The notes beneath the pieces were generated by a model. The model saw nothing but the letters and a program-made list of their open reading frames with translations, did not search any database and was not told the origin of the DNA. Of a stretch of DNA of 64,000 bases, positions 45,690 to 57,244 are shown in pieces. How positions within the stretch are numbered: the first letter of the stretch is position 1; every line of letters starts with the position of its first letter. Position numbers and translations under genes: made by a program. This DNA comes from Castanea sativa (Eukaryota; Streptophyta; Magnoliopsida; Fagales; Fagaceae), in contig NC_134015.1 in the NCBI RefSeq assembly GCF_040712315.1, positions 53,483,464-53,547,463 of the forward strand, written 5' to 3'.

Positions 45690-45694
45690 CTTTC

Positions 45695-46340
45695 TTCAAG
45701 ATCACTTACGAATTTAAGGGTCTCGAGATCTAGATCATTTCAAGCCGGCATCACGAGCTGAGTTTTTGAGGCATAAAAAACTCTGAAATAAGTTTCATCT
45801 TCTAGTTTCTTTAAGCCAAGAGGCACTCTAGAAGATTAAGCAGAATAGTTTCTTTAAGCACTAGCGGCAGGATATGTTCATCTTCTAGTCCCTCCTCTCC
45901 TTCCCCAAAAATAAATAAATAAAAGAAAGAAAGAAAAAATTTCCTTGCTTTGTAGTATACTTTTAATTTATTCGCATCAACCACAGGGAAGTATATAAAC
46001 TTTTAAGGCTTTGCCTATAACACAATTTGGGTCGTTTGTGCTGTCAATTATTTTGGTTCTTAACTGTTTTCTTTTAACAATTTTCAAACGCTTTCCTTTT
46101 AGTTTCAACTTATAGAACTATCTTATTTTAGTATAGGTACCATATTGTTAAGACACATGACGATTACTACTGGTAGACTTGCAGCATTGCTAATTCATAG
46201 TCGAAGCCACAATGCCAGAAATTCATATTGTAGGTAATCATAAAAGGATGTTCATCTACAAGTCCAATATCAATATAGTTCACAAAGATGTTCATTACCA
46301 TCTACGACAGATTAAAAGAAATGCAGAACAGAGTTGCATT
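45695..46340. other. Intergenic; likely 3' flank of the receptor kinase
   Basis: No coding sequence. Reading toward the left it lies downstream of the kinase stop codon and may contain its 3' untranslated region. Confidence 0.5.
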
Positions 46341-47455
46341 TCATAATGACACTGTTGCAGTAGATGAATCTACAGTTCTTCTTGGTGGGGAAGACAAGAA
46401 AGGCTTGGGAGAAATTTGCAAGGAGTTGAGGCTTCCTTCCAACATATCCACCACTTTACTAATTGATGGTCGGCTTGAGGGATCAGTTTGTATACACCAC
46501 AAACTCACTATTATCATCTTCTTTGCAATTTCTTCGTCCTCTTTGCTAATGAGGCCTTGCAGTCCTAGTTCTTCATCAAGTTCAATGCGCTTGTAAATCC
46601 AGTGTGGAAAATATATTTCACTGTCATGATCAACACTAAAATCAGTATTATTTCGTCCCCCAACCATTTCTAAAACCATCATTCCATAGCTGTAAACATC
46701 TGACTTATGGGAGACCCTACCAATATTTCTACAAAATACTTCTGGAGCTATATATCCCATAGTTCCTCTTGCTGTCAACATTGATATGACACTCTCTTCT
46801 CTAGGGCATATTTTTGCAAGGCCAAAATCAGAAATCTTTGGACAAAAGTTTTCATCCAAAAGAATGTTGTGAGGCTTTATGTCAAAATGCAAGATTCGTG
46901 TGTTGCAACCTCTGTGCAAGTACTCTAATCCACGAGCAATGCCAACTACAATCTTGTATAATGTTTCCCACCCCAATTGACGGTCAGCATTTGAGGGATT
47001 TTTTTTATATATGAATTTTTCAAGAGATCCATTTGGCATAAACCCATAAATGAGAGCTCTTTTAGATTCTTCAAAGCAAAAACCCATGAGAGTGACAATG
47101 TTAACATGGGAGGTCCTACTTATGCTTGCAACCTCGTTAAGGAATTCCTCTCCATTGCCCTTTGATTCTTTCAAAACCTTCACAGCCACAAAACAACCAT
47201 CTTGTAACTCTCCCTTGTATACACCACCATAGCCCCCTTGTCCCAATTTATCGTTAAAGGAGTTAGTCATTTTCTTTATATCTGAATAACTGTATCTTCT
47301 AATTGCTAGTGGTTCATTTTTCCTTAGAAAGGCCTCTACACTCTGATAGGTTGAAGTTTCCTTCTTCCAAAAATAAATAATTTTCTTAGATGAGTGCTTT
47401 CCACAGAAGTAGCAGATTATAACGACCAGAACTCCAATTCCAGCAAATGAAGTGA
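46341..47455 (-). CDS. Kinase exon of the LRK10-like receptor kinase
   Basis: The 3' exon, open from the acceptor (TTGATTACAG just upstream of 47455) to the stop at 46341. Counting codons from 47465 (the first three lie in the intron), residues 6-21 form a membrane span (FAGIGVLVVIICYF). The kinase landmarks are complete: glycine loop GQGGYGGVYKG (75-85), catalytic lysine in VAVKVLK (K96), HFDIKPHN with the catalytic aspartate at 195, DFGLAK (213-218), APE (240-242), and an SLWCIQ-type C-lobe. HFDIKPHN instead of HRDLKPxN is characteristic of the LRK10L/PR5K group, and a phenylalanine before the aspartate marks a non-RD kinase. Length and motifs suggest a once functional enzyme. Confidence 0.9.
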
Positions 47456-48091
47456 CTGTAATCAAAGAATAGAGATCACAAAGTCATTCAGCGCATAAAA
47501 CAGAGTAGCTCAAATTATCCATTGAGATCTCTTGAGCCTTATATAATTTACATTTTCTTTTGGTGACAACAGACTAACAATGAAGAAAAAAATTGAAAGA
47601 ATAGCTTGGCATGGGACTTGGGTTACCTTATGCAAAATAGAGTAGCGAGGTTTTGATTGACAGGCAGACTGGTTGCCTTGGAGAAAAATCATGAATTGTG
47701 AAATTTATCTATTGTAGGTCAATGAAGAAATTTATGCATCATCGTAGTTGAAATTTTGAGGACAAGTTTTAGAAGTCTTCTTATGGATTCTATATAATAC
47801 AAGCACATCCTTTTGAATGATAAAATATAGGCAAGTTGAACCACGACCAAAACTAAAATAGAAGTTATTTGAAAACTTATCATTGTATGAGATAACAAAA
47901 TAAGTGCAGTATAGCTTTGATGGTTAGCCATACCCAGTCAAGGAGAAAATCATGATGGCTTGGAACTGTACCTTAGATGTGTTGAAAAAAAAAATGTCAC
48001 TTTTAAGATGGAATAATTTAATTTCCATATACTGTCCAAGCACACGTGAATATCAATTGCAACAAGAAGTATGATTGAAGAGGCATCTTAC
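47456..48091 (-). other. Intron between mini-exon and kinase exon
   Basis: Bounded on the minus strand by GTAAGATG at 48091-48084 and GATTACAG at 47463-47456. No coding sequence of the family is recognised inside; a short open frame at 47931-47719 is hydrophobic and probably chance. Confidence 0.6.
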
Positions 48092-48124
48092 CTAATGCTA
48101 TCACTAGTACCCTTTTGTTATTCC
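48092..48124 (-). CDS. Mini-exon of the LRK10-like receptor kinase
   Basis: Acceptor CTGCAG, 33 coding bases, donor GTAAGA. It encodes NNKRVLVIAL, a juxtamembrane basic cluster followed by the start of the membrane span. Its end joins the kinase exon in frame (A-L-V-T-S-F). A short exon at this place is usual for the family. Confidence 0.7.
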
Positions 48125-48974
48125 CTGCAGCAAGATCCATACAAAAATTTTGTTAGTTAAACAGAAAATATCAAAATGACGCAGCTAAATTGGCATGCTT
48201 TGAAATCTTAGCAGCCTTATGGATAATAAACATGGATACAAAAGGATGTAAGCGTAAGAATCAATATTCGTAGCAAAGTATCGCAATGCTTGGGTTTACT
48301 TAATCCATGTAAGTAAAAATAAAAAAAAAGAAATCTTAAATCCCATTTGTTTTTTTTTATTTACTTGTTCATAACATAAAAAAAGTGAAAGTTTCAACTA
48401 AAAACCAACTAGTATTGAATTAGTAATAATGTAAATATTTTGGATTTAGAAATCCAACTACTTCGGTTATTCATTTGATCTTTTTTTCATCTGTCTTAAA
48501 TTAAATGAATTTCTATCACTAAAATAAAAATAAAATTTTGTCATTATAGAAGACGACATTTTTTAGTAGTAGACATTTTTTGGTAGTAATAATAAATAGG
48601 TATAAATAGAACAAAAGAGGGTGCTTATATAACTTTGTATAACCTTTTATATACTACTGCCCCCCCTCTTTTGTTCTATTCATTAATTGAATTTAATCTA
48701 TTGATTAAGGCAAAGTTCCATAAAAACTCCCGCCTTCTTCGAAACACAGGCGCTATGAAAACCAGCTCATGTCTTATATATAGTTTTCATTGCAAAGGAG
48801 TTACTTTTATGACTCGTAACCTAAATTTATAAATTTTGAATTAGGAGAACCAGTTGTAGCAAATCTATTAGGAACCACTAAAACACACGTGTGCTCGCAC
48901 GTGCACACACAAATTTTGATGTGAATAATCAGTCATCGAATAAAAAGGAAGTAATATTCTTTTGGAAAATTATT
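48125..48974 (-). other. Presumed intron of the receptor kinase gene, AT-rich
   Basis: No coding sequence recognised. The donor after the ectodomain exon is not certain: GTTAAGTA at about 48987-48980 is the best candidate. Confidence 0.45.
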
Positions 48975-49429
48975 AGTACTTAACGACGAAATCGAACCCA
49001 CAATTCCCTCCATTTCCCTCGCAAAGGCGGCAGTTGCTCGCCTTCTAGTTTAGCACAAACCCATTTCTCAACGACTCTCCAAAGTCCAATCCCACCTTCG
49101 AAAGCTTCAACTGGTGCTAGAACTGAAGACTTGCACTCCATTGATACGTTGCTTAGCTTGGGGTCCTGTCTACACAAGGCTGGAACGACATTGTTTTCGC
49201 CATAACAACTACGATAAAACTCTGAAGGCCAACTCTCATGCAGCGAAGAGCTACAATTATAAAACAGAAATAGATCGGTTTGGTTTGGTGCTAGATTGAA
49301 CTGGCCACTCGGAAGGGATATACTATTTATAAAAGATATACAATTGGATTTGGTGGGGGTAAGATGTGGGTTGTGGTGGTTTGGGGGGTGGTACTGTAGG
49401 CTTTGGGTTTGTTTTGTAGATTTGTTCAC

Positions 49430-49660
49430 CTAGGCATGATCATAGTAACACTTTACCCAATAGGCTTGGGCTTGCGAGAGTAGGAGATTCAAATGAGCCA
49501 TAGCTATATACCCAACTCCATCGAGGACATTAATAAGTATAAGCTGAGAGCATGAAGTTATTTCCCAGGTGCTTTCCATTGCGGGTTTCAAACTTAGGAC
49601 ATCTACCTCCCAAACCCGTAGGAGTGAGCCCATGACCACTAGACCAACCACCTTCGGTCA
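49430..49660 (-). mobile_element. tRNA-derived SINE-like repeat at the broken 5' end of the receptor kinase
   Basis: On the minus strand GGTCTAGTGGTCATGGGCTC (about 49652-49633) resembles a tRNA box A region. About 35 bp later GTTTGAAACCCGC resembles box B, the spacing of a pol III internal promoter. The body that follows has no open gene. It starts where the ectodomain coding similarity stops. I do not see a clear A-tail or target duplication, so the limits are approximate. Confidence 0.45.
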
Positions 49661-50333
49661 TGAAATTTGAAGATAGAGAATAACCGACCCAAATACCTTA
49701 TAATAGTAATTGTATGATATGGACTTCTACCCCACATTTTCTAGAGGCATTTTTTTTATATCAAGACTATTCATTAATAAATCAATGCTCTGTTTGTTTC
49801 GATGGAAAACCTTCTATAAAGATAGTTTTTCGTGTTTTCCAGTGTTTGGTAGTATAAAAAAAAAAAGAGTCAAAAGAAAACTATCTTTGGTCAACAGAAT
49901 AAGTATGACTTATTTTTAGAGATTGTTTTTTTTTTTTTTTTTGGAAAACAACTCTAACTTACAACAAGTTAAACAAGGGAAGTTAGAAGATTATTTTTCA
50001 ACTCATTTAAAGTAATTAACAAACATAGGAAAATGAGATAGTTTTTTATGGAAAATAATTTTTAGAAAATAACTCATTTTCTAAAAAATATTTTTGCCTA
50101 AACAAACAAAGCGCAAATATTGAACCATAACAACTTTTGATCAAGTAATGGACCACTATACCATCGAAAAAATTACATGACGTAGTTAGGTAATATAATT
50201 TTTATTGGGAAAATTATGAAGAGGTTTAAACATTATTTATATATACTATAAAGATGAAACCTTTGACTTTTATTTGACTTTTTTAGAGCTTGCCATATAA
50301 GCTTTGCACTCAGCACAATTTTACACATCAACA

Positions 50334-50375
<42 letters not shown>

Positions 50376-51665
50376 TTAAAAACTCTATTTTTCTCCAAAG
50401 AAAAAGCCTAATAAAAAAAATTTTAAAAAGAGAGAGAATTTGTATTGCAACTCACGGCTAGAGTGAATTACAACAGGTACCGTTGGTGAGAATTTTAAGA
50501 TTGTGGCACGTTTTATTCTAATTTAAAGCCTGTTTATTTATATAATCATTTCTATGTGATACTGTGATTAAGATGATTAATATTTTGGTAATTGATAATT
50601 CTCAAAGTTAAGTTGTATTATATATTCTTTATAGGTCTTTGTTAATTTCTTTAAGTTATAAATTTGCTTATATAGAACTGTTAGTGTTTAGATGTATTTT
50701 GTGTGTGGTTGTCTTTAGAATGAATAGATTATGGCTTTAGGAATTTACTTTGTGACTAAGTAGTTTATAATTCTTGGGGCCTTGAACCTTATTTTATTAT
50801 AGTTTACCATAAATCCATTATGTAGGACCTATTATCTATGCCTTTAAAAGATAAGGTATGTTAAAGAAAGGGTTATTTTTTGCCATATTTGATGCTTTGT
50901 CAATGGCTCTCATGACAACAATCTAAAATCTAATTGTCATGTATAACTTATAAGTTTGAAAATTAATAGATTGATGAAATTATACCAGCAGCATCCCAAA
51001 TAAGAAATGAATAAAGATTAATGTAAGCTTGAGAATTAATAAACCCAGCAGCACAATCACTTTTTTTTTTATTGATTCTTTTGAAGGGATGGACCAAAAA
51101 CAATGGTGTTCCTAAGTCAGTATTTGATATGATGACTGATATTTTGTTAATTGATAGTTAATAAACCTAGCAACACAATCACAAGTTTTTATCGATTCAT
51201 TTATATTATTTTGTGCAATTTTTGCAGTGGATTTTCTTATTAGATATGTACTAATTGGTAGTATCCGATAAGAGTACTAAAGATTCATAATGATATCACT
51301 TAACTCTTTCATATTGTTATTCTTGATATGCTGCTAATTTAAAGTAGTGAGAACGGGAATTGGAATTGTGCATGTTGATCTATAGAGCAAATAGGGTTTG
51401 ATGGAAAGCTTAGTGCCATATTTTTATGTTCTAGTCTTTTGCAGGAATGTTGAATAATAAAAACACAACAAAATGGATATCATTTATTTTGTAGTGGGTT
51501 TTTGCATTGAAATTAGAGTTTGGGATTCCTCTGTAAATTCAAAATTTATAATGGAGAACAAATTGTGGGTTTTGTGAATTTGGGTCTGATTTAAAGGTGG
51601 CTTGGTGTCTTTGAATGTATAATGTATATTTGGAAAAGAATTATACGTCTGAGAATATGAAGTCA
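49661..51665. other. AT-rich intergenic with ATT microsatellite
   Basis: No gene found in about 2 kb. An ATT/TTA trinucleotide microsatellite lies at about 50336-50374. A phrase around 'AATAAACC-AGCA-CACAATCAC' is repeated at 51038 and 51162. Confidence 0.6.
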
Positions 51666-51670
51666 TTTAC

Positions 51671-53601
51671 ATTAGATGCTCATTTTTCAAAGCCCAGCAG
51701 GAGGAAGAAGCCTAACAACGTGGGCAGAAGAAAGTGGAATGGAAATACCATTAAGCCAAAGCGGCAGGAATAATGGATCATGGGTTCATAAAGAAAACAA
51801 ATGGACTCTGAAGAACTAAATGATCCTAAGAAGGCCCGGAAAGAAAGAAATAGCAAACCCAAGGGCAGTATGGATGTAGAAAAGTGAGAATGGGCCATAG
51901 TTGTCACTGCAGGCCCAAAGCAATGTAGGTAAAGAGAGTAAGGGGCAATGAGAAACCCATAAACCCCAAGGATGAAGTATAAAATACTTGGGTCAAGGAA
52001 GCCCAAGGAGTTAGTAAAACCCCATGGGAAGCACATAATTGAAAAGGTCCAAGGATGCCCCAAGAAGGTAGACAGGCCAAGGATTCCCAAAAGAAAGTAA
52101 GCGGGACGCGGGAACCTGTAAGTAATGTAGCAAAAAGCCCAATGAGTTTATTGGGCCATTAGAGAAAGAATGAACAGTAAGCCCAAAGAGGCCCAACAGC
52201 CCTGGGTTAAGCAAACATCACGGTAGGCATAACAGAATGATGTGGCAGGAAACAAATACCAAGGCTGAGAATAAAACACGAAAAACCCACAATTGGGCAA
52301 GGCCCAGCCCCTAAGGAAGCAAGCCATAAATGAGAAGTCAGAGAAAGCAGCCCACGACATAAGAAGTTAAGGATGAGCGGCAGCATAGGAAAACAGACTT
52401 TTAGACCGCGACAAACGAAGGAGCAGCTGGCAAGTTTTGGATGAGCATGGAAGTAAGGCACGTGCAAGGCCCAGACACCACCAGCCTGTACCCAGCCAAT
52501 ACAGGAAGTGGTGAGTCATGGATCAAAGGTAAGAGGGCATGGTCTGGCGGTGGGGAGGGGGAAAACCTATTTTCGTGTTTCCTGCTCAGGCCTTTTTGGA
52601 GGTAGTGTCCTGCTGGGATGACATACCACCCAAAAGAGGCTAAGTTGAGTTGGAATCACTAGGTGTATGCCATGAGCAACATAGAGGAATAGAGTTTTTA
52701 CATCATGGCAGGTAAGAATGCCATGGCAAGCAAACAAACAAAATAGCCTTCTTTGTCGGGTGAGGTGGAGTGGCGTGGCCAACACAGGTAAGTGAAGCTG
52801 GTTAGGCAATTGACCAATCAGTAATGGTTGGAAAGGAAACCCACACTAGACAAAAACGGTTAAGAGCTAAAATGGTAAGCCAGCCGTGGCTGGCATTATA
52901 TAAAGAACCCTTATTGTGCACGGCAAGGGGGCGACCTCTAAAAGGGGAGAATCACCATAACTAAGAAAAAACATCAAAAAGATAAAAGAAAGAAAAAGAA
53001 AGGAAAGAATCGGAGAGAATAGAAAGGAAAGAAAAAAAAGGAGAGAACAGAGTGGCAGACATGCACCAAATAGGTTAATCCCATCTCCCTCTCTAACCCA
53101 TGTCTCCTGTTAATGGCAAAGGACCATTCAGAGTACGAGTCATTTAGGCCCGCCTCCTCAAAGCAGTTAATTTCTTCTCTAGAGAGGTTATTCGCGTTAA
53201 GGAGATGGCTCCCTTCTTGACTTAGACCCAGTAACACAACTTGATACAGCAAACTGACTCTTTCTTCTTTTAATAAGCTTATTACTATTCGTTCTGCACT
53301 TATTCTTTGTTGCTGTTTCATAAAACGAGTATTCATTACCAAAGCCCATTATTTATTTTTGTCTGAATAGTAAAAGAATTTCCATTATTATCTTTATTGT
53401 ATCTACCTGCCGTAGCTATTATAACAATTCTGTCTGCCATGGGCATGTGATAAAAGACTCAGTGAACAAGGCATTGTTTGTGCACAAGCTGGACCAAGGA
53501 TGGTTGATATTGGGCCGGTCCCAACTCCCTGATCCAGAAAACTTTGGGCTTAGTGCAGTAGGAGGCGGCCCAGCCTAACATTTGCTAAAAAGGCCCCCAC
53601 A
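51671..53601 (+). repeat. 5' LTR of gypsy element B
   Basis: 1931 bp with TATATAAA at 52897-52904, a probable TATA box. Many substitutions relative to 60335-62273, so older than Copia element B. Minus-strand open frames in it are chance. Confidence 0.9.
52897..52904 (+). promoter_or_regulatory. TATA box of gypsy element B LTR
   Basis: TATATAAA, followed about 30 bp later by the conserved GCAAGGGGGCGACC block in both LTRs. The 3' LTR has TATATAAG at the same place (about 61563-61570). Confidence 0.6.
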
Positions 53602-53608
53602 TTTAAAT

Positions 53609-53626
53609 TGGCGACTTCACTGGGGA
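53609..53626 (+). promoter_or_regulatory. Primer binding site of gypsy element B
   Basis: TGGCGACTTCACTGGGGA lies seven bases after the LTR; TGGCGAC-type sites with CTGGGGA are known for plant gypsy elements. Confidence 0.7.
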
Positions 53627-53664
53627 GTTGGGAAGCAGATAGGGACAGAGATCCTTGCAAACAA

Positions 53665-54885
53665 ATGCCACCAAAATCCAAGACAAAGCAAAACATGAGC
53701 GTTCTCCCCTTTCAGACCGAGTCGAGGCCAATAACGCCTCATCAGCCCAACCAGGCAGAAGACATCAATAGATTGGGGGTTGGACCCCAACCGCAGGGAA
53801 GGAATCCCATTGATAATGCCAATGCTTTTGTTCAGGTGTTACAAGCATTGCAACATTCACAACAGCAGATGATGGAGGAAATTCATCAACTAAAGATAGA
53901 AAAGACGAAAGAGAAAGGGAGCCAGCATGTCCCAGAGCATGCGGTGGACAAGGAGGAAACGCTAGTCGAAGGTGCTCCACAGAATGAAGGATAGCGATAT
54001 ATCACCATGGCCGAGGTAGCGGCTCTCTTGGAGCAGGAGAGGGCCAGAGCGCCCAGGGAGAGATTCTATGCGTAAAGACCTCAAGAAACGGTGACGCTTG
54101 TTACTTTGCAAGCTACCAAGCAAAGAAACAAAGAAGATTTAATGGAGTATATCAAGAGATTCAGAGATATAGCACTTGATTGCTATAACCATTGTGAGGA
54201 GAAGACATTGGTGGAGATGTGTATGACGAATATGATCAGGGAATACAAGGCTGTTCTGGAAAACTTGGAGATTTCCCAGTTTGTGTAGCTGTTACAAAAT
54301 GCCAGAAAGACTGCTCAATCGGTGAGGCCAAGTTCTAACAAAAGGAACGCCCTTCAGGCCATGGCAGCATCCACAGGCGACAGAAAGAGGAAAATCGATG
54401 GGAGGGAATACAATACCCCTCCACCAATACCATGTACCCCAAAGGAGCTAGATGTACTCCTGGACAGATGGATAGCAGACAGAGTCTTTAAACCTAATCA
54501 AGTCTCCAGGGAGCCCATAGAAGAAGAACAGAGGGATCCATGCTTCTTCCGTCTGCATAATTACATGCAACATCCTACCGCAGAATGCTGGGCGCTCCGC
54601 AGACTGGTGCACCGCAGGATCAAGGAAGGAACCCTAGAGCTATCGTAGCAAGAAGTTCAAAGAAATTCCCTTCCAAACCACAAAGTGAAGGGTGTAGCTG
54701 CAGTGGTAATTTGTATAGATACAGGGGAAGACGAGGAGGAGAATCCAGCCCTGCCTACCGCAGCAATCACCACCCTACAGAAGAGCTCCAAGTTTAAAAA
54801 TGTATTTGACCAACTAGGTCTTACTGGGAAAGAAAGGAAGATAGCCACAGAGGCCCTGGTGAGCATTGCTTCCGAGCAGGAGTAG
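53665..54885 (+). pseudogene. gag of gypsy element B, internally deleted
   Basis: From the ATG at 53665 (MPPKSKTKQ) one frame runs to 54885 with in-frame stops at 53992, 54073, 54286, 54646 and 54883. It has a glutamine-rich helical N-terminus. Then, directly after ERFYA, comes the last part of the Retrotrans_gag domain (LQATKQRNKEDLMEYIKRFR). The main part of the domain, usually about 100 residues, is absent, which indicates an internal deletion near 54075. Later parts (LDRWIADRVFKPNQ, CFFRLHNYMQHPTAECWALR) match the gag C-terminal region of this group. The capsid protein could not form normally. Confidence 0.78.
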
Positions 54886-54890
54886 AATGT

Positions 54891-55500
54891 TTGTCAACAG
54901 AAGTTGCAGATCATAGAGCTCTCTTACAAGAATCAACTGAAATCACTTTCATTAATGAGGATATGGAAGTGGGGTGCCCTGATCACAGGAGACCCCTTTA
55001 CTTAGTTGCGTCCGTAAATCAGATCCCTATCATGAGGGCATTGGTAGACACAGGTGCCTCGGTGAACCTTGTTCTATTAAGCACCTTGCAGGCGGCAGGA
55101 ATTTCAGAAAGAAAGATCCAAGGGTGCCTAATGGAAGTAACTGGGTTTGGAGGAAGTGGTGAATATACCGCAGACCACATTCAACTATGGTTAAATGTGG
55201 GCCCTATAGCCTCTTTAGCTCGGTTTCATGTGGTAAAGACGGAAGTTTCATACCATGTGCTCTTAGGGAGGCCATGGATGCACAAACACTGACTCGTGTT
55301 GTCTACCTATCACCAGTGCATGAAAGGGAGGTTGAATGGCAAAATGATATGTATAGCGGTAAACCCATCGCCGTTTGAACAAGTGGAGGCCCATCTAGTG
55401 GAAACTATGTTCTATGACCAATGGGCACCATCTGGGGAAAGCTCAGTATCGAAAGCAAGAGGCACCTTTGTCCTTAGGTTGGAGGACATTTGAGGTGACC
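54891..55500 (+). pseudogene. Aspartic protease of gypsy element B
   Basis: After a frame change the protease reads RALVDTGASVNLV (catalytic DTG intact) at about 55040-55080, then GFGGSGEYTADHIQLWL and VLLGRPWMHKH. A stop follows immediately, and the next segment (55296-55493) continues in the same frame. The domain itself, 54960-55292, is uninterrupted. It would cleave the polyprotein. Confidence 0.8.
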
Positions 55501-55900
55501 TAGAGCCCGATCTGAGAGAATTACTCTCTTAGAAGAAGAAGAGATAGGAAGCGCTTACTACAGAGTCAGATGACATGCCACAATGCATCAGGGTTCGAGG
55601 ACCCAACGACAGGATTGTGAATAAACTATGAAGGTGCGTGGGGCCTATGAGTGAAACACAAGCGGGCCCCAGACAAGAGTGGCAGCACAAGAACTTGGTG
55701 TGTTATGTAGCTCAAGAAGGCTCAGAAGAAGAGAATCAGGAGGAAAGGACGAGGAGGTTACGACAGATAAGGATGTACAGGTTATGGTAGAAGATAAGTT
55801 AGAAGAAGTCAACTTGGGATCCGCCTCATAGGAACTAAGGCCCATTTCAATTAGTTTTAAGTTGTCAAGAAAGGAAAAATTAAAGTTGATACAGCTATTG
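55501..55900 (+). other. Protease-RT linker of gypsy element B, decayed
   Basis: Acidic linker sequence in changing frames, several stops; no domain expected or found here. Confidence 0.6.
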
Positions 55901-56234
55901 AAGGAGTACAAAGACGTCTTCGCGTGGAATTAGAGTGAAATGCCAAGATTGGATCCTGGGCTAGTAGTGCATACGCTGAATGTGGATCCAGAGGCCAAGC
56001 CAGTTGCCCAGCCTGCCAGAATATTCCACACTGAAATAGAGGGGTAGATAGTCAAAGAGATACATAAGCTGTTGGCCGCAGGATTCATCAAACCCATTCA
56101 AGATCCACGCTGGTTATCCAACATAGTGCCAGTGAAGAAGAAGAAGAACGGGCAGATAAGGTGCTGTGTAGATTTCAAAAATCTCAATAGGGTCTGCCCG
56201 AAAGACGAATTCCCACTGCCAAACCTGAACTTAC
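55901..56234 (+). pseudogene. Reverse transcriptase of gypsy element B, first part
   Basis: YKDVFAWN then DPGLVVHTLNVDP, then AGFIKPIQDPRWLSNIVPVKKKKNG and CCVDFKNLNRVCPKDEFPLP, the N-terminal RT fingers. The frame is cut at LPNLNLL by the solo LTR and resumes as IDSAAGSAMFSFMDG at 57245 after removal of one TAATA. Confidence 0.88.
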
Positions 56235-56239
56235 TAATA

Positions 56240-57244
56240 TGACCCCTTGTGATTGATTAATTTATTAATTAGCCAAGTTTAATTAATTAATCAATTTAAC
56301 TTGCAAACGCATGGTAGCATAAATAAATCACCAATAAACTATAGTGCAGCGGAAAATAAATTGACACAGTGATTTGTTTACGAATGAGGAAAACCTATAC
56401 AGCAAAAAACCCCACTGGGTGTTTTTAAGGTCACCACTTCCAAAATTTCACTATTATCACAACAAGCAGTTACAAGTAAAGAAATCCCAAGCACCTTACC
56501 AACCTACAGTTGAACCTTTACCCCAATACCCAATTGGACTTGTTCTGTAGTGACAATTTCTCCTTTCAATGCACGGCTCCCAAGTACGTGACTAACCAAT
56601 TGCACGGATCCCAGTACGCGACTTCAATCACCAACTAGAGAAGATTGTTGGCTGCAAAGTTCTTCAATTCTTCCACACGATGAAGATCAAGAAGATGCTC
56701 GGTTACAAAACCCTACGGTGCACATTACACAACAACTTCTTCGCTAGAGAGATGAACTAGGGAAAGAACTTTGTCTCTGATCACAACTTGCTTGAATAAG
56801 GATTTCTCAATGCTTGTGCAACTTGTGAACACTTTGACGGTCCTTAAAATAATCCTTTTATATGTCTAGGGTTAGGAGAAAAGAAGGCCCAAAGACATAT
56901 CCAAGGATTGAAATCAAAACAGAACTTAAAATCTGTTTTTCTTAAACCTCGAAAGATAGAGGTGTCGAGATGCTGTCGAGTAGCTATCGAGCCACGAGGC
57001 TGGAACAACTCTTTAAACCTCGACACATGCTAGCTGTCGAGCTTTAATGAACTTGCACTTTTCAGCTTGTTTCTTGGACAGACTTGATGACTTCAACACT
57101 TGATCTTGAAACACAGTTTCTTAAAGTATAAAACTCATCCTAAATCTACCCAATTACAAGTAAAGTGCGTTTTGTCAAAGGATTATCCAATTACATATAA
57201 GAGTGACATATGTTCTAAACAAGTGAAACACATATGTCCTAACA
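56240..57244 (-). mobile_element. Solo LTR of a family related to the inner Copia element, antisense inside gypsy RT
   Basis: Flanked by a perfect 5 bp duplication TAATA (56235-56239, 57245-57249). On the minus strand it starts TGTTAGGACATATG, like 4054 and 9032. It carries the same order of features: 'CAAAACGCACTTTACTTGTAA', the TCGACAGC/TATCGAG motif cluster (56945-57045), a TATA-like segment (about 56864-56854) and a GTGAGTCACGTACT-like phrase. The far end (GGGGTCA) differs from the inner element, so it is a related subfamily. No internal region remains, so it arose by LTR-LTR recombination or is a lone LTR. Confidence 0.9.

Larger units (their letters stand above)
46341..49430 (-). pseudogene. 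LRK10-like receptor-like kinase gene, ectodomain damaged
   Basis: Minus strand, at least three exons. Exon A (about 49426-48975) encodes a WAK-associated cysteine-rich ectodomain piece (LFLFYNCSSS, VSMECKSSVLAPVEAF, SNCRLCEGNGGNCGF). One extra base near 49040 shifts the frame, and a TAG follows where the family has tryptophan. The signal peptide and first cysteine-rich domain are missing, with a SINE-like repeat in their place. Exon B is a 33 bp mini-exon (48124-48092) with AG/GT borders. Exon C (47455-46341) encodes the membrane span and kinase. Such kinases sit in the plasma membrane and are linked to pathogen response. Exon phases B-C agree. I call it a pseudogene because of exon A. Confidence 0.8.

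Noticed and set aside
46288..46596. Plus-strand frame of 102 codons
   Set aside because: Lies opposite the end of the kinase exon; the minus-strand kinase explains the openness.
47719..47931. Hydrophobic minus-strand frame as an additional membrane-span exon of the receptor kinase
   Set aside because: The membrane span is already provided by the mini-exon and kinase exon in the correct phase; no family motif and poor splice borders.
49430..49660. Functional tRNA gene
   Set aside because: Box A and box B-like motifs exist but the cloverleaf arms do not pair and the sequence continues into a repeat body; SINE-like is more likely.
51680..52809. Several minus-strand open frames of 60-136 codons, repeated at 60344-61462
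   Set aside because: They lie in the two LTRs of gypsy element B and change between copies by frameshifts; no family resemblance. They are shadows of GC-richer LTR sequence.
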